64,000 nt of DNA. It comes from Lachnospiraceae bacterium. Lineage in GTDB: Bacteria; Bacillota; Clostridia; Lachnospirales; Lachnospiraceae. The stretch is from the NCBI GenBank assembly GCA_031280955.1, contig JAITGA010000013.1, positions 1 through 64,000 on the forward strand. Direction: 5' to 3'. The translations under genes and the position numbers were made by a program. The notes below the pieces were generated by a model. The model worked only from the letters and a program-made list of their open reading frames with translations, was not told the DNA's origin and made no database searches. Each line of letters starts with the position of its first letter. Positions within the stretch are counted from its first letter, which is position 1. Positions 32,895 through 40,668 of this stretch are shown here, piece by piece.

Positions 32895-33596
32895 TTATTG
32901 CAAGTTCTTCCATTTTTCGTACAAATCCGGTCGCCTTGCCTTTGTACGTTTGATTGCTTCATTCTTTTGCCAAGCGATGATTTTGGCGTGGTCGCCGGAC
33001 AAAAGTATCTCGGGTACATCTTTTCCCTGCCAACTTCGTGGTCTGGTATATTGAGGCTGTTCCAGCAAAAACCCGCTCAAGCTCTCCGCCTCTATCGACT
33101 CGGCATTGCCAAGGACACCGGGTAAAAGCCTTGTTACTGCATCAATCACCACCAACGCCGCCAACTCACCGCCGGTCAGGACATAATCACCAATGGAAAT
33201 CTGGTCAGTCGTGATTTCCTCGATTACCCGTTCATCGACACCCTCATAGTGACCGCAAAGCAAAATCAAATCATCCTCTGCTGCTAGTGAAGTTGCCACT
33301 TTTTGGTCAAAGAGCTTCCCTTGCGGGGTTAAATAAATCGTGCGCGGCTTCTTTGTCCCGATTTGCTCCTTGATAGCCATGTAAGCGTCATAAATTGGTT
33401 GCGCTGTCATCAACATTCCCGCGCCGCCGCCATATGGATAGTCATCGGTCTTCTTGTGTTTACAGGCACTATGGTCACGGATATTGACGGTGTTTACCTT
33501 GATAAAGCCGCTAGTGACAGCTCTCCCGGTGATACTCTTCGTCACTGCCTCGTCAATCATTTCCGGAAATAAGGTGAGGACATGAAATCTCATCAT
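32895..33596 (-). CDS. trmD: tRNA (guanine-N1-)-methyltransferase
   Basis: SPOUT enzyme making m1G37. It has [39 protein letters not shown] and the trefoil-knot segment [21 protein letters not shown]. Length is 233 residues. It overlaps rimM by 4 bases. Confidence 0.98.
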   Translation of the reverse strand: MMRFHVLTLFPEMIDEAVTKSITGRAVTSGFIKVNTVNIRDHSACKHKKTDDYPYGGGAGMLMTAQPIYDAYMAIKEQIGTKKPRTIYLTPQGKLFDQKVATSLAAEDDLILLCGHYEGVDERVIEEITTDQISIGDYVLTGGELAALVVIDAVTRLLPGVLGNAESIEAESLSGFLLEQPQYTRPRSWQGKDVPEILLSGDHAKIIAWQKNEAIKRTKARRPDLYEKWKNLQ

Positions 33597-34147
33597 AACC
33601 CTTTCATGATATGTACACGCATGAATCCTGCCGCAATATTAACATCCAATATACACTCACGTATCGCAGGCAGGAGTATTTCCCCACCAACATTTTTTAC
33701 GACATATACATCATTTGCCCCTGTGCGGAGGACATTGCTTATCTCACCGACCAAGACATCGTCAGCAGTAATTACTCGAAGTCCCAGTAAATCAGCGGTG
33801 AAGTACTCATTGCTTGCCAGCGGCAAGGCATCCTTTCGTTCAATCAAAAGCCGTGTTCCCTTTAGCTTTTCGATTTCCTCGATCCGGTCAATTGCCGCGA
33901 ATTTGACGATTACGAACTTGCCTGCCACCCTCGCTCTTATCACCTCAACCGGTTGAAGCGGTTTTTCTTGCACAGGTGAGATCTTCATGTTTTCCGGCGG
34001 TGCGAACATCACGCTCTTTAGCTTCGCAAATCTTGCGGGATCGTCAGTAGTCGGAAAAACCTTTGCTTCGCCATGAAGTCCGTGAGGTGAAGCGATTACC
34101 CCCACCTGTAGGGTATCCTGCAAGCTATCTTGCAAGTTGTCCTGCAT
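33593..34147 (-). CDS. rimM: 16S rRNA processing protein RimM
   Basis: 30S maturation factor binding S19. It has [21 protein letters not shown], the central [25 protein letters not shown] and a C-terminal PRC-barrel ([19 protein letters not shown]...). The N-terminus has an unusual short repeat, [19 protein letters not shown] is just upstream of the ATG. Length is 184 residues. Confidence 0.96.
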   Translation of the reverse strand: MQDNLQDSLQDTLQVGVIASPHGLHGEAKVFPTTDDPARFAKLKSVMFAPPENMKISPVQEKPLQPVEVIRARVAGKFVIVKFAAIDRIEEIEKLKGTRLLIERKDALPLASNEYFTADLLGLRVITADDVLVGEISNVLRTGANDVYVVKNVGGEILLPAIRECILDVNIAAGFMRVHIMKGL

Positions 34148-34165
34148 ATCTTCCTCTTTCGCTGT

Positions 34166-34393
34166 TTACATTATTTCCACATCTACCCGCTTGTTTTCCT
34201 TGGTTGATGCCGCCTTGACCAGAGCACGGATGGATTTGGCTATCCGCCCTTGCTTGCCGATTACTTTGCCCATGTCAGTCGGAGCAACATGAAGCTCCAA
34301 AATGAGCTGATTGCCCTCGTCTCTTTCAATAACCACGACATCCTCAGGATTATCAACAAGTGATTTGGCGATTATTTCCACTAATTCCTTCAT
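34166..34393 (-). CDS. khpA: KH-domain RNA-binding protein KhpA
   Basis: The ~75-residue single KH-domain protein has MKELVEIIAKSLVDNPEDV and the GxxG-containing VIGKQGRIAKSIRALV loop. In Gram-positives it partners KhpB in RNA binding. An ATG 4 codons upstream is also possible, but the start at 34393 fits family length. It is located between rpsP and rimM as in Bacillus (ylqC). Confidence 0.93.
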   Translation of the reverse strand: MKELVEIIAKSLVDNPEDVVVIERDEGNQLILELHVAPTDMGKVIGKQGRIAKSIRALVKAASTKENKRVDVEIM

Positions 34394-34418
34394 ACTCGCA
34401 CCCATCCTTTCCGACTCA

Positions 34419-34667
34419 TCAGTCTTTTTTGATTCCGGCGATTTTTAACAGCTTGGCGACTGATTGTGTGGGTTGTGCGCCATTAGCCAGCCATTTTTTT
34501 GCCAGTTCTTCATTGACGATAATAGTACTGGGATCGGTATTGGGATTATATGTACCGATTTCCTCAATGAAACGCCCATCACGGGGCGAGCGTGAATCAG
34601 CAACGACGATGCGGTAATGCGGCACCTTCTTTTGCCCTATTCTCTTCAATCTGATCTTTACTGCCAT
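34419..34667 (-). CDS. rpsP: 30S ribosomal protein S16
   Basis: The 82-residue S16 starts [20 protein letters not shown] and contains [21 protein letters not shown] and [17 protein letters not shown]. It is between ffh and khpA. Confidence 0.98.
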   Translation of the reverse strand: MAVKIRLKRIGQKKVPHYRIVVADSRSPRDGRFIEEIGTYNPNTDPSTIIVNEELAKKWLANGAQPTQSVAKLLKIAGIKKD

Positions 34668-34683
34668 CTTTCTTCCTCCATTT

Positions 34684-36054
34684 CTAAAAAGGTCGGGTCA
34701 TATTAGACATATTCGCCATTCCCAGTCCTCGGCCTTTTTTGCCACCCATCAGTCCCGGCATTTGCTTCATCATCTTCTGTGATTGTTCAAACTGCTTGAT
34801 GAAACGATTGACGATACTGACATCGACCCCTGCACCGCGGGCGATCCGCCCTTTTCGACTATAATTAAGGAGCTTGGGATTACGCCGCTCCTTTGGCGTC
34901 ATTGAAAGAATAATTGCCTCCATATGGGCTAGTTGCCTGTCATCAAGGCTTGCTTCGAGAGTTTTCATTTGCTTACCCATCCCCGGCATCATTGAAAGCA
35001 GTGATGTCAAACCACCCATTTTTCTCATTTGTTTCATGCTTTCCAAATAATCCTCAAAGTCAAACTTGCCCTTTTGCATCCGCGAAGCCATTTCCCGCTG
35101 TGACTGTTCATCGAGATCGAGTTGGCTTTCCGCTTTCTCTATCAAAGAGAGGATGTCACCCATGCCGAGTATCCGCCCCGCCATCCGTTCGGGATGAAAT
35201 TGCTCCAAGTCGGCAAGCTTTTCTCCCATGCCGACATACATAATCGGCTTACCGGTGATGAACTTGATCGATAAGGCAGCTCCGCCCCTCGTGTCACTGT
35301 CCATCTTCGCCAACACGACCCCATCGAGTCCAATTTGACGTTCAAACTCACTGGCGGCATTGACGGCATCCTGTCCCGTCATCGCATCTACTACCAACAA
35401 GGTCTGATGAACGGTGACAGCTTCTTTGATGGCAGCCAGTTCTGCCATCATCTCCTCGTCAACATGTAAACGTCCGGCGGTATCTAAGATGACTACATTG
35501 TGGCCGTTTTTTGCCGCATGTCCGTAAGCGGCGGCGGCGATATACGGCGGTTTTTCCTTGTCGCCTAGGGAAAAGAAGTCGATTCCTTGCTTGTTGGCAT
35601 TTATTTCCAACTGTTCAATCGCTGCCGGGCGATAAATATCACAGGCAACCAGTAGTGATTTTTTGCCTTTCTTGATTAGTTGTCCGGCTATTTTGGCGGC
35701 GGTGGTGGTTTTACCCGCACCTTGCAAGCCGCACATCATTATAACCGTAATCGCCTTACCGGGAGCAAATTCCAGTTCTGCTGCTTCCTGCCCCATCAAG
35801 GCGGTCAGCTCTTCGTTGACAATTTTGATAACCATCTGCCCCGGACTGATACCGCTCAGGACATTGGCTCCCACGGCACGCTCTTCAACGGCTTTGATGA
35901 ACTCCTTTACGACACGGAAATTGACATCTGCTTCCAGAAGTGCCATCTTCACTTCCCTTACGGCAGCACGGACATCAGCCTCGCTAAGCCGTCCCTTGCT
36001 CCGCAGGTTTTTGAAAACATTATTTAGTTTGTCCGTCAGGCTTTCAAAAGGCAT
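34684..36054 (-). CDS. ffh: signal recognition particle protein Ffh
   Basis: SRP54 GTPase that delivers nascent membrane proteins to FtsY. The N domain is followed by the G domain ([39 protein letters not shown]-like [13 protein letters not shown]) and a methionine-rich M domain ([22 protein letters not shown]). Length is 456 residues. ylxM lies upstream. Confidence 0.98.
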   Translation of the reverse strand: MPFESLTDKLNNVFKNLRSKGRLSEADVRAAVREVKMALLEADVNFRVVKEFIKAVEERAVGANVLSGISPGQMVIKIVNEELTALMGQEAAELEFAPGKAITVIMMCGLQGAGKTTTAAKIAGQLIKKGKKSLLVACDIYRPAAIEQLEINANKQGIDFFSLGDKEKPPYIAAAAYGHAAKNGHNVVILDTAGRLHVDEEMMAELAAIKEAVTVHQTLLVVDAMTGQDAVNAASEFERQIGLDGVVLAKMDSDTRGGAALSIKFITGKPIMYVGMGEKLADLEQFHPERMAGRILGMGDILSLIEKAESQLDLDEQSQREMASRMQKGKFDFEDYLESMKQMRKMGGLTSLLSMMPGMGKQMKTLEASLDDRQLAHMEAIILSMTPKERRNPKLLNYSRKGRIARGAGVDVSIVNRFIKQFEQSQKMMKQMPGLMGGKKGRGLGMANMSNMTRPF

Positions 36055-36069
36055 ATGCTTTCTTTCTTG

Positions 36070-36152
36070 GGGTTACGTCTCGATGGCGGCTTTATTGCTG
36101 TCGTTAGTTCGGGTTACGTCTCGATGGCGGCTTTTATCGCTGTCGTTAGTTC
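36070..36152. repeat. 41-bp tandem duplication at the ylxM 3' end
   Basis: GGGTTACGTCTCGATGGCGG...GTCGTTAGTTC occurs at 36070-36110 and again at 36111-36152 with two differences (one is an indel). The second copy encodes the last codons and stop of ylxM; the first lies in the ylxM-ffh gap. Confidence 0.85.
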
Positions 36153-36491
36153 GTTGACTCGTTCGGTCAATGAGGATGTAATAGCACAGTTTGGCATGAT
36201 TTCCTGCAATTCACGCTCATACGCCATGAACACCGCTGATAACTCGTCAGTTTTTTCCATGATAGTCCCCAGTCGAGCTATAATCCCCAGTTTGTCCTCA
36301 TATTCTTGCAAAGTGTGTCCGCAACGGGTGATAACATCATGTGCCGCCTGCCTGCTGACCTGATACTCCTCGGCAATTTCGCTAAGCGACAAGTCATGAT
36401 AGACGAAATCCTCAAATATCTTCCGTTGGTGGGGATTGAGCAGCTCACCGTAGGTATCATATAGTATCCCTTGTATGACTATCTTTTCCAT
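36114..36491 (-). CDS. ylxM: YlxM-family DNA-binding protein (UPF0122)
   Basis: The 125-residue helix-turn-helix protein is co-encoded with ffh. The sigma-70 region-4-like segment reads YGELLNPHQRKIFEDFVYHDLSLSEIAEEYQVSRQAAHDVI. In Gram-positives it is linked to SRP function. The ATG at 36491 is preferred. The frame upstream would cross the promoter, and no Shine-Dalgarno is seen, because the predicted transcript starts within a few bases of this ATG. Confidence 0.93.
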   Translation of the reverse strand: MEKIVIQGILYDTYGELLNPHQRKIFEDFVYHDLSLSEIAEEYQVSRQAAHDVITRCGHTLQEYEDKLGIIARLGTIMEKTDELSAVFMAYERELQEIMPNCAITSSLTERVNELTTAIKAAIET

Positions 36492-36524
36492 CAAGATGTA
36501 TAATACCACAAAAAAATGCCCTGT
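36474..36524. repeat. 50-bp direct repeat, copy A (ylxM start and promoter)
   Basis: TATGACTATCTTTTCCATC...ATGCCCTGT matches 37301-37350 with two substitutions and one indel. It contains the first codons of ylxM and its -10 region. Confidence 0.9.
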
Positions 36525-36527
36525 CAA
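36500..36527 (-). promoter_or_regulatory. ylxM-ffh promoter embedded in a terminator
   Basis: On the minus strand, TTGACA (36522-36527) and TATTAT (36500-36505) are separated by 16 bases. Only 8 bases separate the -10 from the ATG at 36491. The -35 lies in the 3' arm of the upstream terminator stem, and the T-run forms the spacer. Confidence 0.7.
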
Positions 36528-36546
36528 GTGTTTTCTCTTGACAGGG
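36510..36546 (-). terminator. Rho-independent terminator of the orphan sensor gene
   Basis: On the minus strand, CCCTGTCAAG (36537-36546), an 8-base loop and CTTGACAGGG (36519-36528) form a perfect 10-bp stem, followed by CATTTTTTT. It would end transcripts from 36628-37272. Confidence 0.8.
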
Positions 36547-36627
36547 GGTGGTGGGGTGGGCGGTAATCGTATCTTTCAACAGCATACGGGTATCTAACTC
36601 TTTCGGTCTTGGTATTTTCCCCGCAAC

Positions 36628-37272
36628 TCACGATTTAGCCCTTACTAACAAGAGCAAAGCAGCAGACATACCAGATATGGTTGTCATCGCCAGAATCAAA
36701 ACCATGACTATCAACGAGCTGCTGGTACTACGTTCGTATACAGAGTAATAAGTATCTTCCAATAATTCCCGGCACATATGTGACATCAAACGGATTCTAC
36801 CATCAATCGTTTGGCTGTCAGAAGTGATATCTGCCATCAACGTTTCCATTGCCGTATCATTCCCGCTTTTGGCAAGTTCTGTTAATTCGCCTAGAGCTTT
36901 CTTATAGATGACCATCATCGCCGCTGTTTCCTCGACTATGTCATGTGAAGAGAGTAAATCTCTGGAAAAATTAGTTAGCGATTCATCTATACTTGCCATA
37001 TTTACGGAAATTGCTCCTTCCAACCAGATAATAGCCTCGATATCACCGCTGTTATGGAGTATATTGTCGTTTATTCTTTTAATCCTTTCAAGTGACAACT
37101 CGATCGAATGTAGTTCATTATATTTTTTATTATATACCTGTATTCGGTATAGATTGCTTTGATAGTCTCTATTGTTGGCTGCCAAAAGCTGTAAAAGAAC
37201 AAAAGAGAAAAAGATAACTTTCAATCCTATGATAACGAGAAGTATCTGTACTATCTTGATATATTTATTCAT
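36628..37272 (-). CDS. orphan four-helix-bundle membrane sensor (MCP-like periplasmic domain)
   Basis: The 214-residue protein has a TM1 (IVQILLVIIGLKVIFFSFVL), a ~150-residue helical extracytoplasmic domain rich in Ser, Asn and Ile, and a TM2 (SLIVMVLILAMTTISGMSAAL), ending LLLLVRAKS. This is the topology of a 4HB_MCP sensor module, but HAMP, kinase and methyl-accepting domains are absent. It may be a truncated chemoreceptor or a stand-alone sensor. The ATG at 37272 follows GGGGAG 8 bases upstream. The gene is bracketed by 50-bp direct repeats. Confidence 0.7.
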   Translation of the reverse strand: MNKYIKIVQILLVIIGLKVIFFSFVLLQLLAANNRDYQSNLYRIQVYNKKYNELHSIELSLERIKRINDNILHNSGDIEAIIWLEGAISVNMASIDESLTNFSRDLLSSHDIVEETAAMMVIYKKALGELTELAKSGNDTAMETLMADITSDSQTIDGRIRLMSHMCRELLEDTYYSVYERSTSSSLIVMVLILAMTTISGMSAALLLLVRAKS

Positions 37273-37318
37273 CAACTTTGCTCCCCAGATCAATCACTTT
37301 TATGACTATCTTTTCCAT
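37265..37318 (-). CDS. possible leader peptide from duplicated ylxM start
   Basis: A 17-codon frame, MEKIVIKVIDLGSKVDE, begins with the duplicated ylxM ATG and first codons. It ends with a TAA that overlaps the ATG of the orphan sensor (ATGAATAA), giving possible translational coupling. It may be only a by-product of the duplication. Confidence 0.35.
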   Translation of the reverse strand: MEKIVIKVIDLGSKVDE

Positions 37319-37350
37319 CAAGATAAATAATACCACAAAAAATGCCCTGT
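37301..37350. repeat. 50-bp direct repeat, copy B
   Basis: This duplicate of 36474-36524 lies upstream of the orphan sensor. It keeps the TATTAT -10-like box and the T-run but has lost the TTGACA -35. Confidence 0.9.
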
Positions 37351-37362
37351 GTGGTGATGGGG

Positions 37363-37531
37363 TTATATCAAACCCAAATACTTCTCAAAAAATTTGCGTA
37401 ATTTGGTAATCACTTTTTGTTTCTTTTCTTGCCTGTTACTGCCAAAACGTGACACGGGTGGCAGAATTTTATCAATGTCTGTGCCGGTTGTTTTCAAAGC
37501 TCCGTCACGGAACGAGTTGTTGATAAACCTT
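37363..37531 (-). pseudogene. remnant of type I restriction HsdR C-terminus
   Basis: In the frame ending at TAA 37363, the minus strand encodes RFINNSFRDG, KTTGTDIDKILPPVSRFG, KKQKVITKLRKFFEKYLGLI. This looks like the extreme C-terminus of type I restriction R subunits (FRDG..., GTDIDK..PPVSRF, KK..VI.KL..FFEKY). The frame is closed by a TGA upstream, no start or ribosome site exists, and the rest of hsdR, hsdM and hsdS is absent. It overlaps the last codons of the MNT gene in a different frame. Identification rests on remembered family sequence. Confidence 0.7.
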
Positions 37532-37844
37532 CATCATCGTCTTTATCTCCGATAAAAATTACTCCTACTCTGTCGATATGTTCACGAAATGCGACTGTGG
37601 TTATAGATTCGTAATTTACCACATCGAACTCGTAAATCACGTTCAATTCATCGAGAGCACTTTTGATTTTTTCGGCATCAAAAACATCCATTTTGCCGAA
37701 AACGCAAATATCTACATCAGAATATTTTTTATGAGTTCCTTTTGCTCTCGAGCCGAAAATAACAGCTTTTGATATAAAATCAAAAGAATTCATGGTGTCG
37801 ATTATTTGAGTAAAAGCATTATCGGATATTCCGAATTTATTCAT
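37494..37844 (-). CDS. MNT-type nucleotidyltransferase (antitoxin of HEPN-MNT pair)
   Basis: The 116-residue minimal nucleotidyltransferase has AVIFGSRAKGTHKKYSDVDICVFG, the GSx10DxD signature, and a later Asp in YEFDVVNYESI. MNT antitoxins adenylylate a conserved tyrosine near the HEPN active site. It overlaps the HEPN gene by 4 bases (ATGA). The last 11 residues (GLSTTRSVTEL) are read out of frame from the HsdR remnant, so the native C-terminus was probably replaced. Confidence 0.88.
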   Translation of the reverse strand: MNKFGISDNAFTQIIDTMNSFDFISKAVIFGSRAKGTHKKYSDVDICVFGKMDVFDAEKIKSALDELNVIYEFDVVNYESITTVAFREHIDRVGVIFIGDKDDDEGLSTTRSVTEL

Positions 37845-38275
37845 ATTCCTAACCTCTTTACAGAGAAATACTCGTACACTTTGATTATTTCCGGAAGATA
37901 TTCATTTTTAAGTTTTATCAAAGTTGCGTTGAATTTTGTTATGTCATAAGTATGTGACATCAAGTTTCGTTTTTCGTGCATATCAAGCAGTATTTCACCA
38001 TCGACATCCATTTTTTCAAGCAAATTAGAACTTGCCGCCGCTTTGATTACGTTTTTGGGAGAAATAATTTCAATATCGACTTTTTCATTTTGCAAATAAT
38101 CTTTCATGGTTTTCCAAAGCAATTCAAAGGTGTATTCAAACCTTTGAATTAGCCCCTCTTTTTGTAAATCGTCGAAATCATCAATCTCCTTTTCTTCCAA
38201 AGCACTACGTAGAAGCGTGTATGCCTTTGAAAAATTATCAAATCGTTGTTGCCAGCGAATATCTTGATTGTTCAT
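37841..38275 (-). CDS. HEPN-domain toxin (HI0074-like nucleotidyltransferase-substrate-binding protein)
   Basis: The ~144-residue all-helical protein has WQQRFDNFSKAYTLLRSAL, LIQRFEYTFELLWKTMKDYL, SPKNVIKAAA and the HEPN catalytic motif RNLMSH followed by TYD (Rx4HxY). The Tyr is the target modified by MNT partners in described pairs. The ATG at 38275 has GGAG 9 bases upstream; an earlier ATG at 38290 is possible. It lies immediately after rsfS. Confidence 0.9.
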   Translation of the reverse strand: MNNQDIRWQQRFDNFSKAYTLLRSALEEKEIDDFDDLQKEGLIQRFEYTFELLWKTMKDYLQNEKVDIEIISPKNVIKAAASSNLLEKMDVDGEILLDMHEKRNLMSHTYDITKFNATLIKLKNEYLPEIIKVYEYFSVKRLGI

Positions 38276-38327
38276 CTTATTCATCTCCATTCAGATGGTT
38301 ACAGATTGTAGTCTGTTTATTTCAGAT

Positions 38328-38344
38328 GGTTAGTACCACTAACC
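38328..38344 (-). terminator. hairpin after rsfS
   Basis: GGTTAGT-GGT-ACTAACC (minus strand) is a perfect 7-bp stem starting 3 bases after the rsfS stop. No T-run follows, so termination is uncertain. TCAGATGGTTA is also repeated at 38291 and 38322. Confidence 0.4.
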
Positions 38345-38346
38345 GA

Positions 38347-38865
38347 CTACTCTCCCTCAATCTCAACAATTATCTCATCAATCGACCGCCGCAGTTCATT
38401 AACCCTGCTCCCCAGCTCAATCACTTTGCCATCGCTCCACAAGCGTTCCAGATTATAGAACAAGCGGTTTTCTTTGTCAAAGATATGGATGATGATATCT
38501 CCATAGTCAAGCAGTACCCAGTTGGCGCTGTTTCGCCCCTCTATTTGCCGAAGCTTTTGTCCATGTTTGGCTAGTTCTCGCTCCACCCCATCGGACAAAG
38601 CCTCGATTTGATTGCGATTCGTCCCGCTTGCCAAGATGAAATAATCACCGAGACTGGATATTTGGTTAATCTCTATCACCCGGATATCCTCGGCTTTTTT
38701 GTTTTCGAGGGCAGTAACGGCGAGCTTCGCCAACATCAAGGAATACTCTATCGAATTACTATCACTAAAGCTATCAGCTTCAGAAGACCCGGTAAGCGTG
38801 TTATCTGCGTGGAGGTCATCATTTACTGATGTTGGATTGTTTGACTTTTCTACTTTGACATTCAC
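38347..38865 (-). CDS. rsfS: ribosomal silencing factor RsfS
   Basis: Binds L14 and blocks subunit joining in starvation. The family core starts about residue 46 (KLAVTALENKKAEDIRVIEI) and includes SSLGDYFILASGTNRNQIEAL and GRNSANWVLLDYGDIIIHIFD. At 172 residues it has a ~40-residue acidic, Ser/Asn-rich N-terminal extension not usual in the family. The start is GTG with GGAGA about 9 bases upstream and 3 bases after yqeK. Confidence 0.95.
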   Translation of the reverse strand: MNVKVEKSNNPTSVNDDLHADNTLTGSSEADSFSDSNSIEYSLMLAKLAVTALENKKAEDIRVIEINQISSLGDYFILASGTNRNQIEALSDGVERELAKHGQKLRQIEGRNSANWVLLDYGDIIIHIFDKENRLFYNLERLWSDGKVIELGSRVNELRRSIDEIIVEIEGE

Positions 38866-38868
38866 GTT

Positions 38869-39453
38869 TCAATCTCCATTTTCTGTTTGGCGGTAGTACT
38901 CATATGTTTCCTTGGTCATCGGATCTATTTCGCTTCCATGTGAATCCAGATAGCTGAGGACATCGGCAACGATCATTGTCAGAGCCTTGTCAAGGTCAAC
39001 AAATGCCTCACGGCGGATCGCCTCCAGATTCGGTTTCTGACGGCGACCGGGTTCAATGTAATCAGCAATATATACTATTTTTTCCAGCGTTGTCATCGCC
39101 GGGCGACCGGTGGTATGATTAAGGATAGCTTGAATTATCTCATCATCGACGATGCTGTACTTGTCCATCGCAATGAAACTGCCGACCTTGGCATGGAGTA
39201 AGGAGGGATTGCGGCGTTCAATTTCATTGATATCTACATGATGTTTTTCGCAGATGGCAATCTTTTTTTGATTCTCCACGCACTTGCCGCAATCGTGCAA
39301 AAGACCTATAATCTGTGCCTTGCGAATATCAGCCCCGTGACACATCGCCAAGGCAGCGGCAGTGTACGTCACCCCCAAGGTATGCTCATAACGCTTCGTG
39401 TCGAGGGATTTCTCGATTGAACGCCTGATTTTGAAAACATCTGATTCTTTCAT
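38869..39453 (-). CDS. yqeK: YqeK HD-domain hydrolase (Ap4A hydrolase type)
   Basis: The ~194-residue HD-superfamily protein has RYEHTLGVTYTA, GLLHDCGKCV (HD motif), HAKVGSFIA and NHTTGRPAM. Family members hydrolyse diadenosine tetraphosphate symmetrically. The ATG at 39453 follows a near-perfect AAAGGAGG. It is placed between nadD and rsfS, as in most Bacillota. Confidence 0.95.
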   Translation of the reverse strand: MKESDVFKIRRSIEKSLDTKRYEHTLGVTYTAAALAMCHGADIRKAQIIGLLHDCGKCVENQKKIAICEKHHVDINEIERRNPSLLHAKVGSFIAMDKYSIVDDEIIQAILNHTTGRPAMTTLEKIVYIADYIEPGRRQKPNLEAIRREAFVDLDKALTMIVADVLSYLDSHGSEIDPMTKETYEYYRQTENGD

Positions 39454-39500
39454 TTTGCCCTCCTTTGTGAGATTGCGTAGCTCCACTTAGTGATACTGCT

Positions 39501-40178
39501 TTATTCACCACCCCTATATAGCCCATTATCAACAATATAGTCGATAACCGCTTCTGGCAACTGTGTCTTTAGTTTCGCAACTTCCATACCCTCTTTTAGC
39601 ATCTGTCTGATACCCCGTGAGGAAATGTCGATTTTTTCCATCGGTATCATACGAATATCAGCATGATATTTCTTTTTCATACTGATGATATGTTGATCTA
39701 AACTCCCCTCTTCCTCATCACCACGGGCAAAAACACCAAGCACGGCATTTCTGAAAATCAACTCGGCATTTTTCCATGTCTCGATAGAGCAAAAAGCATC
39801 ACTGCCGAGTATGAAAAAGAGCTTTGCCTTGGGGAAAAGTACGCCTATTTCCCTCAGGGTTTCATAAGTATATGACGAACCTGGACGATTCACTTCAATA
39901 GCAGAGACCGACAAAAGAGGTTCATTTACCACTGCCAGTTCGGTCAGATGTAACCGTATCGCCGCCGCCGTGACTTGATATACCGTGTTAAATCCCACCG
40001 TGTGTGGGTTTGGGTTTCCCTCTGACTGCGTCATGGTTTTCATATACGGATTGCCATTCGGAATCAAAAGAACCCTGTCGAGCTGCAAATACTCCTGCGC
40101 CGCCTTGGCGATACATATATGTCCATTATGTATCGGATCAAAAGTTCCGCCCAATATACCCAATCTCGATACTTGCAT
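39501..40178 (-). CDS. nadD: nicotinate-nucleotide adenylyltransferase
   Basis: Makes NaAD from NaMN and ATP in NAD synthesis. It has the nucleotidylyltransferase motif LGILGGTFDPIHNGH, FILGSDAFCSIETW and the ISSxxIR-like DISSRGIRQML. The ATG at 40178 follows AAGGG; the frame extends 8 codons upstream. Length is about 225 residues. Confidence 0.96.
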   Translation of the reverse strand: MQVSRLGILGGTFDPIHNGHICIAKAAQEYLQLDRVLLIPNGNPYMKTMTQSEGNPNPHTVGFNTVYQVTAAAIRLHLTELAVVNEPLLSVSAIEVNRPGSSYTYETLREIGVLFPKAKLFFILGSDAFCSIETWKNAELIFRNAVLGVFARGDEEEGSLDQHIISMKKKYHADIRMIPMEKIDISSRGIRQMLKEGMEVAKLKTQLPEAVIDYIVDNGLYRGGE

Positions 40179-40244
40179 ATTATTGTCCCTTGGGCAAACC
40201 ATTCCACACCACTACTTGCTGCGGATTAGTCACCGCATCTGGTC

Positions 40245-40324
40245 TTAAATAAATGGATTGCTTCGGCGTGTAAACCGCCTCGCAATGACAGCACACGAAC
40301 TTTGCTTTGCAAAGTTCTTAGTGC
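40245..40324 (+). repeat. composite short repeat, families A and B (partial)
   Basis: GGATTGCTTCGGCGT...CCGCCTCGCAATGAC is followed by CTTTGCTTTGCAAAG and TTCTTAGTGCGG. The final GAATGAC/GTCATTC palindrome of family B is missing. It separates yhbY from nadD. Confidence 0.8.
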
Positions 40325-40362
40325 GGTAATTTCCTACCACGGCAATTTATTGCCACGGCAAT

Positions 40363-40668
40363 TTATTGCCTGGGTAGTTTAATGATCGGCTTGTCCTTGT
40401 CCTGACGGAAAAGTACTATCTTTCTGCCGACTACCCTTACCACCTCGGAGCGAGTGCGCCCGCCAAGTGCCTCCGCCAACTCACGGGGGTCGTCGAGACA
40501 ATTGTTGAGTACCGACAGCTTCACCAGCTCACGGCAGTTGAAAGTCTCATTGACTGCCTCGGATAGCTCAGGAGTGAGTCCTGATTTGCCAATCTGAAGC
40601 ACAGGGGTCAGCCCATGCGCCAAACTACTCAAATATGCCCTCTGTTTGCTTGTCAATTCTTTATTCAT
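40363..40668 (-). CDS. yhbY: CRS1-YhbY-type RNA-binding protein
   Basis: The ~101-residue single CRM-domain protein is associated with pre-50S particles. It has LTSKQRAYLSSLAHGL, the GxxG loop QIGKSGLT and VRVVGRKIVLFRQ. The ATG overlaps the obgE stop codon; TTG three codons upstream is the longer alternative. Confidence 0.94.
   Translation of the reverse strand: MNKELTSKQRAYLSSLAHGLTPVLQIGKSGLTPELSEAVNETFNCRELVKLSVLNNCLDDPRELAEALGGRTRSEVVRVVGRKIVLFRQDKDKPIIKLPRQ

Noticed and set aside
36628-37293. Start of the orphan sensor at the TTG at 37293
   Set aside because: The ATG at 37272 has GGGGAG at ideal spacing; the TTG has no ribosome site.
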